Positions 7,562-15,820 of a stretch of 64,000 nt of DNA are shown here, one piece after another (the stretch's first letter is position 1; each line of letters opens with the position of its first letter). This DNA is from G963675935 sp963675935 (GTDB lineage Bacteria > Planctomycetota > Planctomycetia > Pirellulales > Thermoguttaceae). The DNA lies in assembly GCA_963675935.2 (NCBI GenBank), contig CAXXPV010000008.1, positions 310,001 to 374,000 of the forward strand, in the 5' to 3' direction. A program made the translations under genes and the position numbers. The notes under the pieces were generated by a model. That model saw only the letters and a program-made list of their open reading frames with translations. It did not search any database and was not told the DNA's origin.

Positions 7562-8599
7562 ATGAGCCAAAACATTACGCCTGCAACCCGCAAATTGCCC
7601 CGGCCAGCGCTCGTCGTGGCGGCCGTGGCCATTGTCGTCGGGCTGGCGGCGGGCAGCGCATTCATGTTTCTCGGCGATCACCCTTCCAACGGCAACGCCG
7701 CGGCGGCGGCCGGTTCGACATTGAAGCTCGACGACATCCCCTTCGACGGCGCTGCGGCCTACAAGTATCTCAAGGACCTTTGTGCGATCGGGCCGCGGCC
7801 GAGCGGTTCGCCCGGCATGGCGGCCCAGCAAAAGCTGCTGGTCGAGCATTTTCAGCGTTGCGGGGGGCAAGTCGATCTTCAGCGGTTTCGCGCGCGGCAT
7901 CCGCGGGAAGACTCGTGGGTGTCGATGGCGAACATCCGCGTGCGATGGAACCCGGAGGTCGCCGACCGCATCCTCCTTTGCGCCCATTACGACACGCTGC
8001 CGCTGCCGCTCGAAGACCCCGAAAACCCCCAGGGCACGTTCATCGGCGCGAACGACAACGCCAGCGGCGTGGCGGTGCTGATGCAGATGGCCCGCGACAT
8101 GTCGAAACTCAAGTGCAAGTACGGCGTCGATTTCGTCCTTCTCGACGGCGAGGAGTACGTTTTCGCCCCTCGGCGAGACCGTTTCTTTTTGGGCTCGGAA
8201 TACTTTGCCCGCGAATATGCCAAGGAGCAGGCGGCCGAGCGGCCCGGCTATCGCTATCGCTGGGGCGTGTTGTTGGACATGGTGGGCGACGCCGATCTGG
8301 AAATTCGCCCCGACCGCGACAGCCTGCGATGGCGCGACACGCAGCCGTTGGTCAAGGACATCTGGGGCGTCGCGGCCCGGTTGGGCATTCGGGAATTCGT
8401 CTACAGGCCGATGCACGAGCTCGATTTTCTCGATGATCACATCATGCTGCACGACGTCGGTCATATCCCCTGCATCGACGTGATCGATTTTGAATATCCG
8501 CCCTGGCACACCCAAGGCGACGTGCCCGCGCGGTGTTCGCCGCTGAGTTTGGCGAAGGTTGGCTGGGTGATGACGGAATGGTTGAAAACGGCGAAGTAG
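7562..8599 (+). CDS. M28-family zinc peptidase / glutaminyl cyclase-like exported protein
   Basis: 345 residues with an N-terminal membrane anchor or signal segment (residues 14-40, rich in V/A/G/L). The M28 metal ligands are visible in order: AHYDTLPLP, GANDNASGVAVL, LLDGEEYVF, and HDVGHIPCIDVIDF before PWHTQGD. The single DGEE and the PWHT ending resemble glutaminyl-peptide cyclotransferases rather than processive aminopeptidases. It probably acts on peptides outside the cytoplasmic membrane. The next gene begins 2 bp after its stop, so they form an operon. Confidence 0.85.
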   Translation: MSQNITPATRKLPRPALVVAAVAIVVGLAAGSAFMFLGDHPSNGNAAAAAGSTLKLDDIPFDGAAAYKYLKDLCAIGPRPSGSPGMAAQQKLLVEHFQRCGGQVDLQRFRARHPREDSWVSMANIRVRWNPEVADRILLCAHYDTLPLPLEDPENPQGTFIGANDNASGVAVLMQMARDMSKLKCKYGVDFVLLDGEEYVFAPRRDRFFLGSEYFAREYAKEQAAERPGYRYRWGVLLDMVGDADLEIRPDRDSLRWRDTQPLVKDIWGVAARLGIREFVYRPMHELDFLDDHIMLHDVGHIPCIDVIDFEYPPWHTQGDVPARCSPLSLAKVGWVMTEWLKTAK

Positions 8600-8601
8600 G
8601 A

Positions 8602-9015
8602 ATGCCTATGTTCGACATATCCACCCTCTCAGTTGCGTTGATTTCACTTGTCCTATTGCTTGGTGCGGCGGCGATGATGCTCTCGCACGTCCGCGCTTGG
8701 CGAATCTATCGGGAAGAACTCGACGCCGAAGAGTTCGACTATCGCCGCCGGCAGTTTCGCCGGCGCATGCAGACCAGCGCCATGCTCGGCGTACTGGCCG
8801 TCGCCCTGATCTTGGGCCACATTCTGGTCGAGCGGATCGAGTCCGACTGGTTCGCCATCGCGTATTGGGGCGCGGCGATGCTGGTGGTCTGCTGGATCGG
8901 CCTGCTGGCCCTGGTCGATATTTGGGCGACGCAGCACCACTTCAACCGGCAACGCCACCGGGCTTTCATCGAGGAAGTTGAACGTCGGGCGGAAAAGAAA
9001 ACTGGGGATTATTGA
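8602..9015 (+). CDS. Three-helix membrane protein, unknown function
   Basis: 137 residues from ATG 8602 (ATG 8608 is also possible). Three hydrophobic segments are visible: about residues 6-26, 57-75 and 84-108. Between the first two is a charged arm (RAWRIYREELDAEEFDYRRR). The C-terminus is basic and cytoplasmic in character. The gene directly follows the M28 peptidase. Its stop codon TGA lies inside the terminal inverted repeat of the 105-bp element at 9010, so the native C-terminus may have been altered by that insertion. Confidence 0.72.
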   Translation: MPMFDISTLSVALISLVLLLGAAAMMLSHVRAWRIYREELDAEEFDYRRRQFRRRMQTSAMLGVLAVALILGHILVERIESDWFAIAYWGAAMLVVCWIGLLALVDIWATQHHFNRQRHRAFIEEVERRAEKKTGDY

Positions 9016-9114
9016 CTGTCAGATTGATAATGTTGTAATAGCCGGGGGCCAACGGCCCGCGGAATGTGCTTTCCATCACCAATGATGCCGACATTTATTA
9101 CCTGACCGTCAATA
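9010..9114 (+). mobile_element. 105-bp MITE-like element, copy 1
   Basis: Begins TATTGACTGTCAGAT and ends with the imperfect inverse (CTGACCGTCAATA). The core contains GCCGGGGGCCAACGGCCCGC. A second copy of identical length, inverted, is at 12528-12632, and a partial one is at 36731-36776. No transposase is encoded. Confidence 0.75.
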
Positions 9115-9146
9115 GCCCGCGAGTTGCGTTTTCAAGCCATTTTTCC

Positions 9147-10379
9147 TCAAAACACCGGCCCAATGGCATTGAGCCGCCGCTTGGTTTCGTCCATCAGTGC
9201 GTCTTCGGCCGCTTCATCCGGCGCTTCATACGTGACCGAAAACCGCAGATATGCCCCCGCGTCGTCCCAAGGCACCGTGCAAATCGAATGCTCGGTGATA
9301 AGGTATTGGCTGAACGATTCGGCCGTCGGAAAAGCCGTCCCGTCGGCCATGCCGCGAGGGCTTCGCGTGTAGAGGAAATACGATCCGCCCGGCATATGGC
9401 AATCGAAACCGCAGCCGCCCAATGTGGCGACGAGCTTTTCGAGCCGCCGGCGATACTTCGCCCGCGTGCGCCGCGGAATTTCCGCGTCGTCAAGCGCGGC
9501 GGCGGCCGCCTTCTGAATCGCGATGAACTGGCCCGAGTCGCTGTTGTCCTTCACATCGGCCAGAGCGCGCACGATCCGCTCATTGCCGCAGACCCAGCCC
9601 ATCCGCCAGCCGATCATGTTCCAGCCCTTCGAGAGCGAATGGATTTCGACGCCCACGTCGCGGGCGCCCGGCACTTCCAAAAAGCTCAGCGGCCGGTCGC
9701 CGTAGCTCAACATTACGTGCGCGGCGTCTTGAACCACGACAATGTCGTTCGCCCTGGCGAAGTCGATCACCCGCGCGTAAAACTCGCGCGTGGCCACCTT
9801 GCCGGTCGGACTGTTCGGATAGTTGATGACCATCAGCTTCGCGCGGCGGCGCACGTCGGCGGGAATGGCGTCGAGGTCGGGCAGGAAATCGTTCGAGGCC
9901 TCGAGCGGCATCCGATAAACCTCGCCGCCGTAATACTTCGTGTGCGTGCCGGCCACGGGATAGCCCGGCACGGTCATCAGCGTTACGTCGCCGGGGTCGA
10001 TGAACACGGCCGGCAACATGGCCAGCGCGGTCTTCGTGCCGATGCAGTGGTTCACTTCGGTGATTGGATCGAGCGTGACGCCGAACTCGCGCTGCATCAA
10101 TCGGGCCGCGGCCTCCTTGAAGGCCGCGATGCCGTTGTCGGCGTAGCCTCGGTTTTCAGGCCGGTTGATCTCTTCGGCCATGACGCGGCGGACCGCCGGG
10201 TCGGCCATTTCGTCGTTTTCGCCGATGCCGAAATCGACCAGTTTTCGCTCGGGATGTTCGGCCAGGGCCTTCCGCTTGGCCCGCTTGATCTTCTCGAACT
10301 TGTAAATTTCGCCGCCCTTGCCGTAGTTGGCGCCGCCGATGCGTTGGGCAAATAGCTTTTGGAAGTAAGGATCGCTCAT
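9147..10379 (-). CDS. dapL: LL-diaminopimelate aminotransferase
   Basis: PLP-dependent transaminase converting tetrahydrodipicolinate directly to LL-diaminopimelate in lysine and peptidoglycan-precursor synthesis. 410 residues, the normal DapL length, starting MSDPYFQKLFAQRIGG. DapL hallmarks are FGIGENDEMADPAV, YADNGIAAFKEAAA, the fold-type I motif NYPNSPTGK and the PLP lysine in SLSKGWNMIGWRMG. The C-terminal PGGSYFLYTRSP and the arginine in AYLRFSVTY bind the substrate carboxylate. It stands alone on its strand. DapL is common in planctomycetes, chlamydiae and plants. Confidence 0.95.
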   Translation of the reverse strand: MSDPYFQKLFAQRIGGANYGKGGEIYKFEKIKRAKRKALAEHPERKLVDFGIGENDEMADPAVRRVMAEEINRPENRGYADNGIAAFKEAAARLMQREFGVTLDPITEVNHCIGTKTALAMLPAVFIDPGDVTLMTVPGYPVAGTHTKYYGGEVYRMPLEASNDFLPDLDAIPADVRRRAKLMVINYPNSPTGKVATREFYARVIDFARANDIVVVQDAAHVMLSYGDRPLSFLEVPGARDVGVEIHSLSKGWNMIGWRMGWVCGNERIVRALADVKDNSDSGQFIAIQKAAAAALDDAEIPRRTRAKYRRRLEKLVATLGGCGFDCHMPGGSYFLYTRSPRGMADGTAFPTAESFSQYLITEHSICTVPWDDAGAYLRFSVTYEAPDEAAEDALMDETKRRLNAIGPVF

Positions 10380-10448
10380 GGAATTAAGAGAAATGGAAGT
10401 TGTAGGGCAAAAGATAAAGATAGGGGAAACGGGCACACGGCGGATGAA

Positions 10449-10958
10449 TCACTTTTGTCCCGCCAGTGTTTTGGTCTTTTCCGTGCGTTCCGCCTTTCGT
10501 ACTGCCGTCCCATAGATGAAAGTGCTTACCAAACCGACAACAGCCCCGGTGGCTATTGTCGTCCCGGCCCAATCATGCCCGTACAAAATACAGGTCACGC
10601 CGGAGCCAATGCAAGTAAGGGAAACAATAAGACCGCAAATAAGACCCGCCCAAGATTTCAAGATGTCCGCGTTGATGACCCTGGTTTCCAATCGGATTCT
10701 GTGTTCCGTTTGTTGCTCGGCCTGTGCAACAATGCGTTCCGCAAGACCAGGGATGATCGCGTTGTACTCTCGCAACACCAGAGGTGGCGGAAGGGGGCCG
10801 GAAAAACTTTGGGTGATTTCTCGCTGATGCAAAATCTGGAGAAGTTTGCGCGATTCTTCACCAGGTGGTAAATCGGCCGTTGGTCTGCCCGCAGGCGACG
10901 CCGAGTTGTTTGCTGTTGGCGAGCTTTCTCGCTGGTTCTTCCTTGATTTGCTGCACAT
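10449..10958 (-). CDS. DUF2335 two-helix membrane protein
   Basis: 169 residues. The diagnostic block FSGPLPPPLVLREYNAIIPG followed by AERIVAQAEQQTEHR matches DUF2335, a family of small predicted membrane proteins. Two hydrophobic segments follow (about residues 103-122 and 130-150). The N-terminal 40 residues are polar and probably cytoplasmic. It is 3 bp downstream of a 72-residue gene, with which it forms a likely operon. Function unknown. Confidence 0.8.
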   Translation of the reverse strand: MCSKSRKNQRESSPTANNSASPAGRPTADLPPGEESRKLLQILHQREITQSFSGPLPPPLVLREYNAIIPGLAERIVAQAEQQTEHRIRLETRVINADILKSWAGLICGLIVSLTCIGSGVTCILYGHDWAGTTIATGAVVGLVSTFIYGTAVRKAERTEKTKTLAGQK

Positions 10959-10961
10959 ACG

Positions 10962-11180
10962 CTAATCTGCTTGATTCTCCGCCAAACCCTTATATTCCTT
11001 GTCGAGAACATGCGCCAAGTCCATTCCAATCAGTTGCCAATCGCTACGCAACGCCAAGTAGTCGGCTTGAGCGGGCGTAATGGACTGGTTGTACTGGTCC
11101 AAAGTGCCGCCAAAGTCAAGAATTCGCGCCATACCCTCAATAAATGACGGTCGGGCACACAGAAACAGACTATCACTCAT
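10962..11180 (-). CDS. Small protein upstream of DUF2335 (72 aa)
   Basis: No function recognised. The C-terminal half (GTLDQYNQSITPAQADYLAL, then RSDWQLIGMDLAHVL) resembles short proteins that commonly precede DUF2335 genes in other bacteria. That the spacing to the next gene is only 3 bp supports a real operon. There is no signal peptide or membrane helix. Confidence 0.65.
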   Translation of the reverse strand: MSDSLFLCARPSFIEGMARILDFGGTLDQYNQSITPAQADYLALRSDWQLIGMDLAHVLDKEYKGLAENQAD

Positions 11181-11276
11181 CTTTCACCCAGGCTTTCTTG
11201 ACCGTAATCGCCGTAAACCTTCAACCCCGGTTTATCCTATTTGTCTTATCGACAATAAACAAGGGGGATACTCTTT

Positions 11277-11534
11277 CTAGTTTACCTCCACTACGGTCGT
11301 TTCACAAACCAGCCGCGCCAGCAGTATACCACGGTTGGGTGGCTCATTCAATCGGACTTTTCTCGCCACACCTCCCTTTTTCAACGTGAGTACGCCCCTG
11401 CCGACCTGTGGTGAGTCTTGCACACGGATGTTGTCGCCAGGCAACACGGGCTGTCGTTGAGTCTCATGGCGAGTGGTGACGGCGTCGCGCAATCCATTAC
11501 CCCAATAGGGTTTAGGATGAATCAGGCACCGCAT
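11277..11534 (-). pseudogene. Possible decayed ORF, unidentified
   Basis: An 85-codon open frame (MRCLIHPKPYWGNGLRDAV, then GDNIRVQDSPQVGRGVLTL and VVEVN at the end). The GDN-IRV...GRGV pattern is faintly like the N-terminus of a SET-domain protein, but the remainder does not follow, so this could be a frameshifted remnant or a chance frame. It occupies part of the gap 11181-11654, which otherwise contains nothing I recognise except the hairpin at 11598. Confidence 0.2.
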
Positions 11535-11597
11535 TGTTAGGGCTCCGCACTATCAGGCACGCGCTTTGCTCTTCTCCAGGGTATCAACAAAACACCC

Positions 11598-11640
11598 ACG
11601 ACGCCGGGAGAGGTTTTCTCCCGAACTCTCCCGGCGTCGT
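11598..11640. repeat. Strong hairpin before the 11655 gene
   Basis: Perfect 15-bp arms ACGACGCCGGGAGAG / CTCTCCCGGCGTCGT with a 13-base loop, ending 14 bp before the next ATG. It could be a leader hairpin affecting translation, or a palindromic repeat. Confidence 0.6.
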
Positions 11641-11654
11641 AACCCGAATACGCT

Positions 11655-12506
11655 ATGCATGCACGTGAACTGATCGAATTGGCCGCCCTGGTTTCGACGC
11701 ACGGACCGCTCCTGATCCAAAGCGGCGAGCCGATTCCCGCCGACGGCGTCGAGCAGTATTGGACCGGCTCGAAAGTCCGGCTCGACCGCTGGACGCGGAA
11801 CCTCAAACAGTTCGCCCGGCTGCTCGAATCCGACGCCGACGCCGGCCAGCGTGAAAACCTATGGCCCGCGGTCCGGGGGACGTTCGAGGAAATCCTAACC
11901 GGTGAGATTCTCACCCGGGTGTGGACCGCGGTGCTTTGCGCCTACGACCGATCGCGCGGCACGGACGAGGTCGAACCCGTGGCGCGGAGCGTAATGCTCG
12001 GACACACCGAGGCCCGGCATCGCGCACTCACACTTCTCATGCGTGGAACCGGCATCGAAACGAATGAATCCGTTCGCTTGAATCGGCTTCGACGCCGGTC
12101 CGAACGCTGGACCGATCTGTTGGTTTCGCGACTTGCCGGCGTTCACAACGTCGAGGAATTCGCCGCCGACCCCGTGCGATCGCAGGATTTTGCCCAAGAC
12201 CAGACCGGGCGGCGCGGCATTCAAGAGAACCGGTTGGCCGGGCCGTTGTTGCAAGCGTCGCTGCGCGAGGCATTCGAGCATGATCTGGACGACGAGAGCC
12301 CGAATGCCGACTTGAACGCCCAAATTGCGGGGGGAATTCTGACGTGCTTCCCGCCGGGGTTGTTCGATTCGACCGGGCTGTTTCGTTCGATGTGGCTAGC
12401 GCGGCTGACCAACATGGCCGAGGACGCGCAGGCGATGATCGAGGAGCTGTTGGGCCCCGCGCCGCCGGAGACGCTGGGCCGGCGTTTCGGCCGGCGATGC
12501 GTGTAG
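11655..12506 (+). CDS. Hypothetical protein (283 aa)
   Basis: Not recognised. Soluble, largely helical, with no signal peptide. The N-terminus reads MHARELIELAALVSTHGPLL; a Trp/Arg-rich part (YWTGSKVRLDRWTRNLKQF) and FEEILTGEILTRVWTAVLCA follow. Codon use looks like its neighbours, so it is likely a genuine lineage-specific gene. There is no obvious SD; a strong hairpin lies 14 bp upstream. Confidence 0.65.
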   Translation: MHARELIELAALVSTHGPLLIQSGEPIPADGVEQYWTGSKVRLDRWTRNLKQFARLLESDADAGQRENLWPAVRGTFEEILTGEILTRVWTAVLCAYDRSRGTDEVEPVARSVMLGHTEARHRALTLLMRGTGIETNESVRLNRLRRRSERWTDLLVSRLAGVHNVEEFAADPVRSQDFAQDQTGRRGIQENRLAGPLLQASLREAFEHDLDDESPNADLNAQIAGGILTCFPPGLFDSTGLFRSMWLARLTNMAEDAQAMIEELLGPAPPETLGRRFGRRCV

Positions 12507-12527
12507 GGCGATTTCTTCAGCCTTGTT

Positions 12528-12632
12528 TATTGCCTGTCAGATAACTAATGCCGGTATCAGTGGTGCTGGAAAGCACATTCCGCGGGCCGTTGGCCCCCGG
12601 CTATTGCGACATTATTATTCTGACAGTCAATA
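12528..12632 (-). mobile_element. 105-bp MITE-like element, copy 2 (inverted)
   Basis: The reverse complement aligns end to end with 9010-9114 at the same length, differing mainly in the two flanks of the GGGGGCCAACGGCCC core. Its end merges with a family A palindrome at 12631. Confidence 0.75.
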
Positions 12633-12695
12633 GCCGGCGAACTTGTTCGCCGCGCGGAATTTCTCAAGCACGGCGTGCAAGTACGCCGGCTAAAC
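12631..12695. repeat. Palindromic repeat, family A
   Basis: Arms TAGCCGGCGAACTTGTTCGC and CGTGCAAGTACGCCGGCTA. It sits between the 105-bp element and the end of the sugar transporter gene. Confidence 0.75.
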
Positions 12696-12712
12696 GTTGC
12701 GGTTGGACGTCG

Positions 12713-14566
12713 CTAGTGTCCGCCCGAAATCTTCGTTCCGTTGAGCGATTCGGCCTTGCTGAGCTTCGGCCAGAAGAATCCGTAAAGGGCCACGAGGCCG
12801 AAACAGACCAAGGGGACGATAAAGCTGCGCGACATATCGTATTGGTCGGCGACGTAGCCCATGTACTTGGGCAGAACAGCCCCTCCCATGATCGCCATGA
12901 CGATGTAGGGCGACGCTTTTTTCGCCCTGGCGCCCAGACCATAAATGCCGAGGGCGAAAATCGTCGGGAACATGATCGACATGAAGAAGTAACTTAAAAA
13001 GACGCAGACGGCGGAGAGCCATCCCAACTTCAAGAAGACCAAGAAGCATACGATCATGCTCATTACGCTGTAGATTCCGAGAATCTTGTGAGCGGGGTGT
13101 TTTTTCAACAAACGGGCGCCGGTGTATCGGCCCAACAGGAAAAGCACAAAGCCGAATGCGGTGAGAAGAGAGGCATAGCTGTTGCTGATACAGTGGATGC
13201 TTTCGTCGAAGGGGAGCGAGTCAGGATAGGCTTCCTGCAACAGTTTTCGATTGAGGATCGCCAAGTTCACCCGTTCAGCTTTCTTCGGCGCGTCCTTCGC
13301 TTGTTTGTCTGCCGCCCCCGGCTTTTCTTTCGCTTCGCTCAGTCGCTTTTCCAACATCCTCTTGGTCAACATCTTTTGCGTGTCGCCCGATAGTTTTACG
13401 TCGGCGAAGAGAAGCGGGTTGCCGATGACTTCGACATTCTCGCCTGTTTTCGGTCCTTCCGCGATTTTTTTGTTTGGATTCTGCCTCACGATTTTATTCA
13501 GATCTTGCACCAAGGCGACGCGCAACGCCGTGGAATCCGCGTCGGCTTCGTAATTACTCAGCAGTTTCTTGGAATTATCCGACAACTGTCCGTTGATAAA
13601 AATCGAAACGGGATCCGACTTCCGTTGGAGTTTTTCAACGAACGACGGCAACTTTTGGATGTGTTCCTTCGTGAACGTCGTGTTGACTTCGACGGAACTT
13701 GCCGGCAACGCCGCCCGCCATGAATCGGGAATGGCAGGAACTTCCGCCGTCATGTAGTTGATGAAGAAGCTGAAAATGCCGGCCTGGGCCGCAACGTAGA
13801 AAAATTGTGCCGAGATAGCGCCCACGAAATGCGGATGCGACCAGATCGACCGCGACACGCCCGGCTCGGCGTCGTCCAGGTGGTAGTCGTCTTCCGCCTT
13901 GATGTCCGGCATGTCGGCGAAATAGAAGATCACGGCGAGAACCGTGACCACGCCGGCGATAATGGCGTAGGGGATCCAGAGTGTTTGGCTGCCGGTGCTT
14001 TGTCCCGCGTCATCCTTGGAATAGAAAAACACCATGCCGATAAACGGCCCGAAAATCCAGCCGATGCTGTTGCACGATTGCGCGAGATTGATGCGCGTGG
14101 CGCCGAATTTAGGATCGCCCAACACCGTCGTATAGGGGTTGGCGATTGTTTCCAGAAAAGTGAGACCCGAGGCGATGAAGCAGACGCCGACCAGAAACGC
14201 CCAGAACTTCGCGATGTAAGTCGCCGGGATGAACCACACACCGCCCACGGCGACCATGAGAAGCCCGACGATGATGCCGCCTTTGTAGCCCAATTTGCTG
14301 GCTAGCCAACCGGCCGGAATCGACATCAAAAAATAGCCCAGATAGTGGGCCCATTGAACATTGGCCGACTGCGAAAGCGTTAAATTCAACTCTTCTTGGA
14401 AATGCTTGTCCATGGTGTCGATCATTCCGTTGCATAGCCCCCAGAGGAGGAACAACGAACTGACCAACGAGAAGGTGACTATCAGGTTTTTCCCGTCAGG
14501 CATTACAAAGAGGCCGGTCTTTTTGATTGGTTCACTCGGCGGAAGCGTGCCTGGGTCTTGGCTCAT
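12713..14566 (-). CDS. FucP-like MFS sugar:H+ symporter with a large loop insertion
   Basis: 617 residues from ATG 14566. The N-terminal half follows the FucP (L-fucose permease) pattern: LLWGLCNGMIDTMDKHFQ, AHYLGYFLMSIPAGWLA, FLETIANPYTTVLG, NLAQSCNSIGWIFGP. The second half resumes at about residue 460 (NSYASLLTAFGFVLFLLGR) and ends with the expected helices and the GGAVLPKYMGYVAD motif. FucP is about 438 residues; the excess is a polar, Lys-rich segment at residues 275-460 that includes EHIQKLPSFVEKLQRK and EKPGAADKQAKDAPKKAER. The substrate is likely a sugar taken up with protons, but cannot be fixed from sequence. Confidence 0.88.
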   Translation of the reverse strand: MSQDPGTLPPSEPIKKTGLFVMPDGKNLIVTFSLVSSLFLLWGLCNGMIDTMDKHFQEELNLTLSQSANVQWAHYLGYFLMSIPAGWLASKLGYKGGIIVGLLMVAVGGVWFIPATYIAKFWAFLVGVCFIASGLTFLETIANPYTTVLGDPKFGATRINLAQSCNSIGWIFGPFIGMVFFYSKDDAGQSTGSQTLWIPYAIIAGVVTVLAVIFYFADMPDIKAEDDYHLDDAEPGVSRSIWSHPHFVGAISAQFFYVAAQAGIFSFFINYMTAEVPAIPDSWRAALPASSVEVNTTFTKEHIQKLPSFVEKLQRKSDPVSIFINGQLSDNSKKLLSNYEADADSTALRVALVQDLNKIVRQNPNKKIAEGPKTGENVEVIGNPLLFADVKLSGDTQKMLTKRMLEKRLSEAKEKPGAADKQAKDAPKKAERVNLAILNRKLLQEAYPDSLPFDESIHCISNSYASLLTAFGFVLFLLGRYTGARLLKKHPAHKILGIYSVMSMIVCFLVFLKLGWLSAVCVFLSYFFMSIMFPTIFALGIYGLGARAKKASPYIVMAIMGGAVLPKYMGYVADQYDMSRSFIVPLVCFGLVALYGFFWPKLSKAESLNGTKISGGH

Positions 14567-14762
14567 GGTATTTTGAGATAGGGCGTCGGATTCGAAGAAT
14601 CGTCGATTGCACAACAATCGTGAAAAAAGAAACTGGCATTCTAGGAGAGACGCCGAATAATGTCAATCGCCCCTCTTTCACGCGCGAAAAACCGGGTTTT
14701 CGTTCCTGGACCGCCTTGGTATACTGCGTTCTCCCATTCGGATACTTGCGCCGAGGTACCCC

Positions 14763-15722
14763 GTGCCGACTGTCGTCTCCACCTCGATCATCTCCCCAGA
14801 CGCCGACCGCGTGGCGATCCTGATCAATCCCAAGGCCGGACCGACCGACGCGCGCCCCCGCGCCGACCGCCTGGCCATGTTGCTCGAAAAACACGGTTTC
14901 CACGTCGAGCGGTTCACCGATCTGGCCGCAGCCACGGGCCAGGCCAACCGGTGGCACGCCGAGGGCCGGCTCCGCGCTCTGGTCGGCGTCGGCGGCGACG
15001 GCACCGCGGCCGAACTGGTCAACCGCACCGACGACGGCGTCCCGCTGGCCCTGTTTCCCGGCGGAAACTCGAACCTCTTGGCCTGTTACTATGGGCTGAC
15101 CAAAGATCCCGAGACGATGTGCCGCGTCATCGTCGAGGGCACGGCCGCCCGGATCGACGCCGGAAGGGCCAACGGCCGAATCTTCTTGCTGATGGTCGGT
15201 TGCGGATTCGACGCCGCGGTGGTCAACCTCGTGCATAAGCATCGGTCGGGCCACATCAATCTGACAAACTACCTGGGGCCTCTCGTCAACGTCGTGCGAA
15301 ACTACGACTATCCCGAAATGCAGGTACACTGGGAAGACGAGGGGAGTCCGGGGACTGGTCCATTTTTGCGTCAGGACGAGCCCCAGTCGGCCCGGTGGCT
15401 GTTCGCGTTCAATTTGCCTTGTTACGGCGGCGGATTTCGGATCGCCTCGCACGCGAACGGCTCCGACGGCCTGCTGGACCTATGCGGTTTTCACCAAGGG
15501 CGGTTTTGGAAATGTTTCTTTTCGGTGATGTTCCGCCAACACCGGCATTCGGCCGATTGGAGTACGCACCGCTTCAGCCGCGCAAGAATCACTTCCGAGG
15601 CGAAAGTGCCCTATCAACTCGATGGCGACCCCGGCGGATGGCTGCCGCTGGAAGTCGAGTCATTGCCCGGCCGGTTGACACTGATTGTGCCGCACGAAGT
15701 CGTGGAAACGTCCGCGAAATGA
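14763..15722 (+). CDS. Diacylglycerol/sphingosine kinase-family lipid kinase
   Basis: 319 residues from GTG 14763. The DAGK catalytic domain is visible: ILINPKAGPTDAR (phosphate loop), VGVGGDGTAAELVN, LALFPGGNSNLLACYYG and later LDGDPGGWLPLEVE. These proteins phosphorylate a lipid hydroxyl at the membrane; the bacterial substrate varies (DAG, undecaprenol-related or unknown). Residues about 193-210 (EDEGSPGTGPFLRQDEPQ) derive from a fragment of a palindromic repeat also found at 26312-26389. It precedes kdsA on the same strand. Confidence 0.85.
   Translation: MPTVVSTSIISPDADRVAILINPKAGPTDARPRADRLAMLLEKHGFHVERFTDLAAATGQANRWHAEGRLRALVGVGGDGTAAELVNRTDDGVPLALFPGGNSNLLACYYGLTKDPETMCRVIVEGTAARIDAGRANGRIFLLMVGCGFDAAVVNLVHKHRSGHINLTNYLGPLVNVVRNYDYPEMQVHWEDEGSPGTGPFLRQDEPQSARWLFAFNLPCYGGGFRIASHANGSDGLLDLCGFHQGRFWKCFFSVMFRQHRHSADWSTHRFSRARITSEAKVPYQLDGDPGGWLPLEVESLPGRLTLIVPHEVVETSAK
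15341..15388. repeat. Repeat fragment in frame in the lipid kinase gene
   Basis: Contains GGGGACTGGTCCATTTTT, identical (inverted) to an arm of the intergenic palindrome at 26312-26389. The reading frame is maintained. Confidence 0.6.
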
Positions 15723-15743
15723 TTGGAGTATAATTGGAAGAGT

Positions 15744-15814
15744 CAGGTCTTGGGTCTTAGGGCTTAGGTCTTGGCCCTAAAACCCAAGCCCTAAGACCCA
15801 AGACCCTAGCCCTT
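15744..15814. repeat. Heptad-type repeat (CTTAGGT / ACCTAAG motifs)
   Basis: Imperfect tandem 7-mers (GGTCTTGGGTCTTAGGGCTT) followed by their inverse (CCCTAAGACCCAAGACCCT), forming a hairpin 7 bp before the kdsA ATG. Related tracts are at 19703-19797 and 27091-27179. Confidence 0.7.
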
Positions 15815-15820
15815 AGCTTC

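Noticed and set aside
9066..10355. Plus-strand open frame of 429 codons opposite dapL
   Set aside because: Product is R/H-rich without motifs, while the minus strand encodes a full-length aminotransferase.
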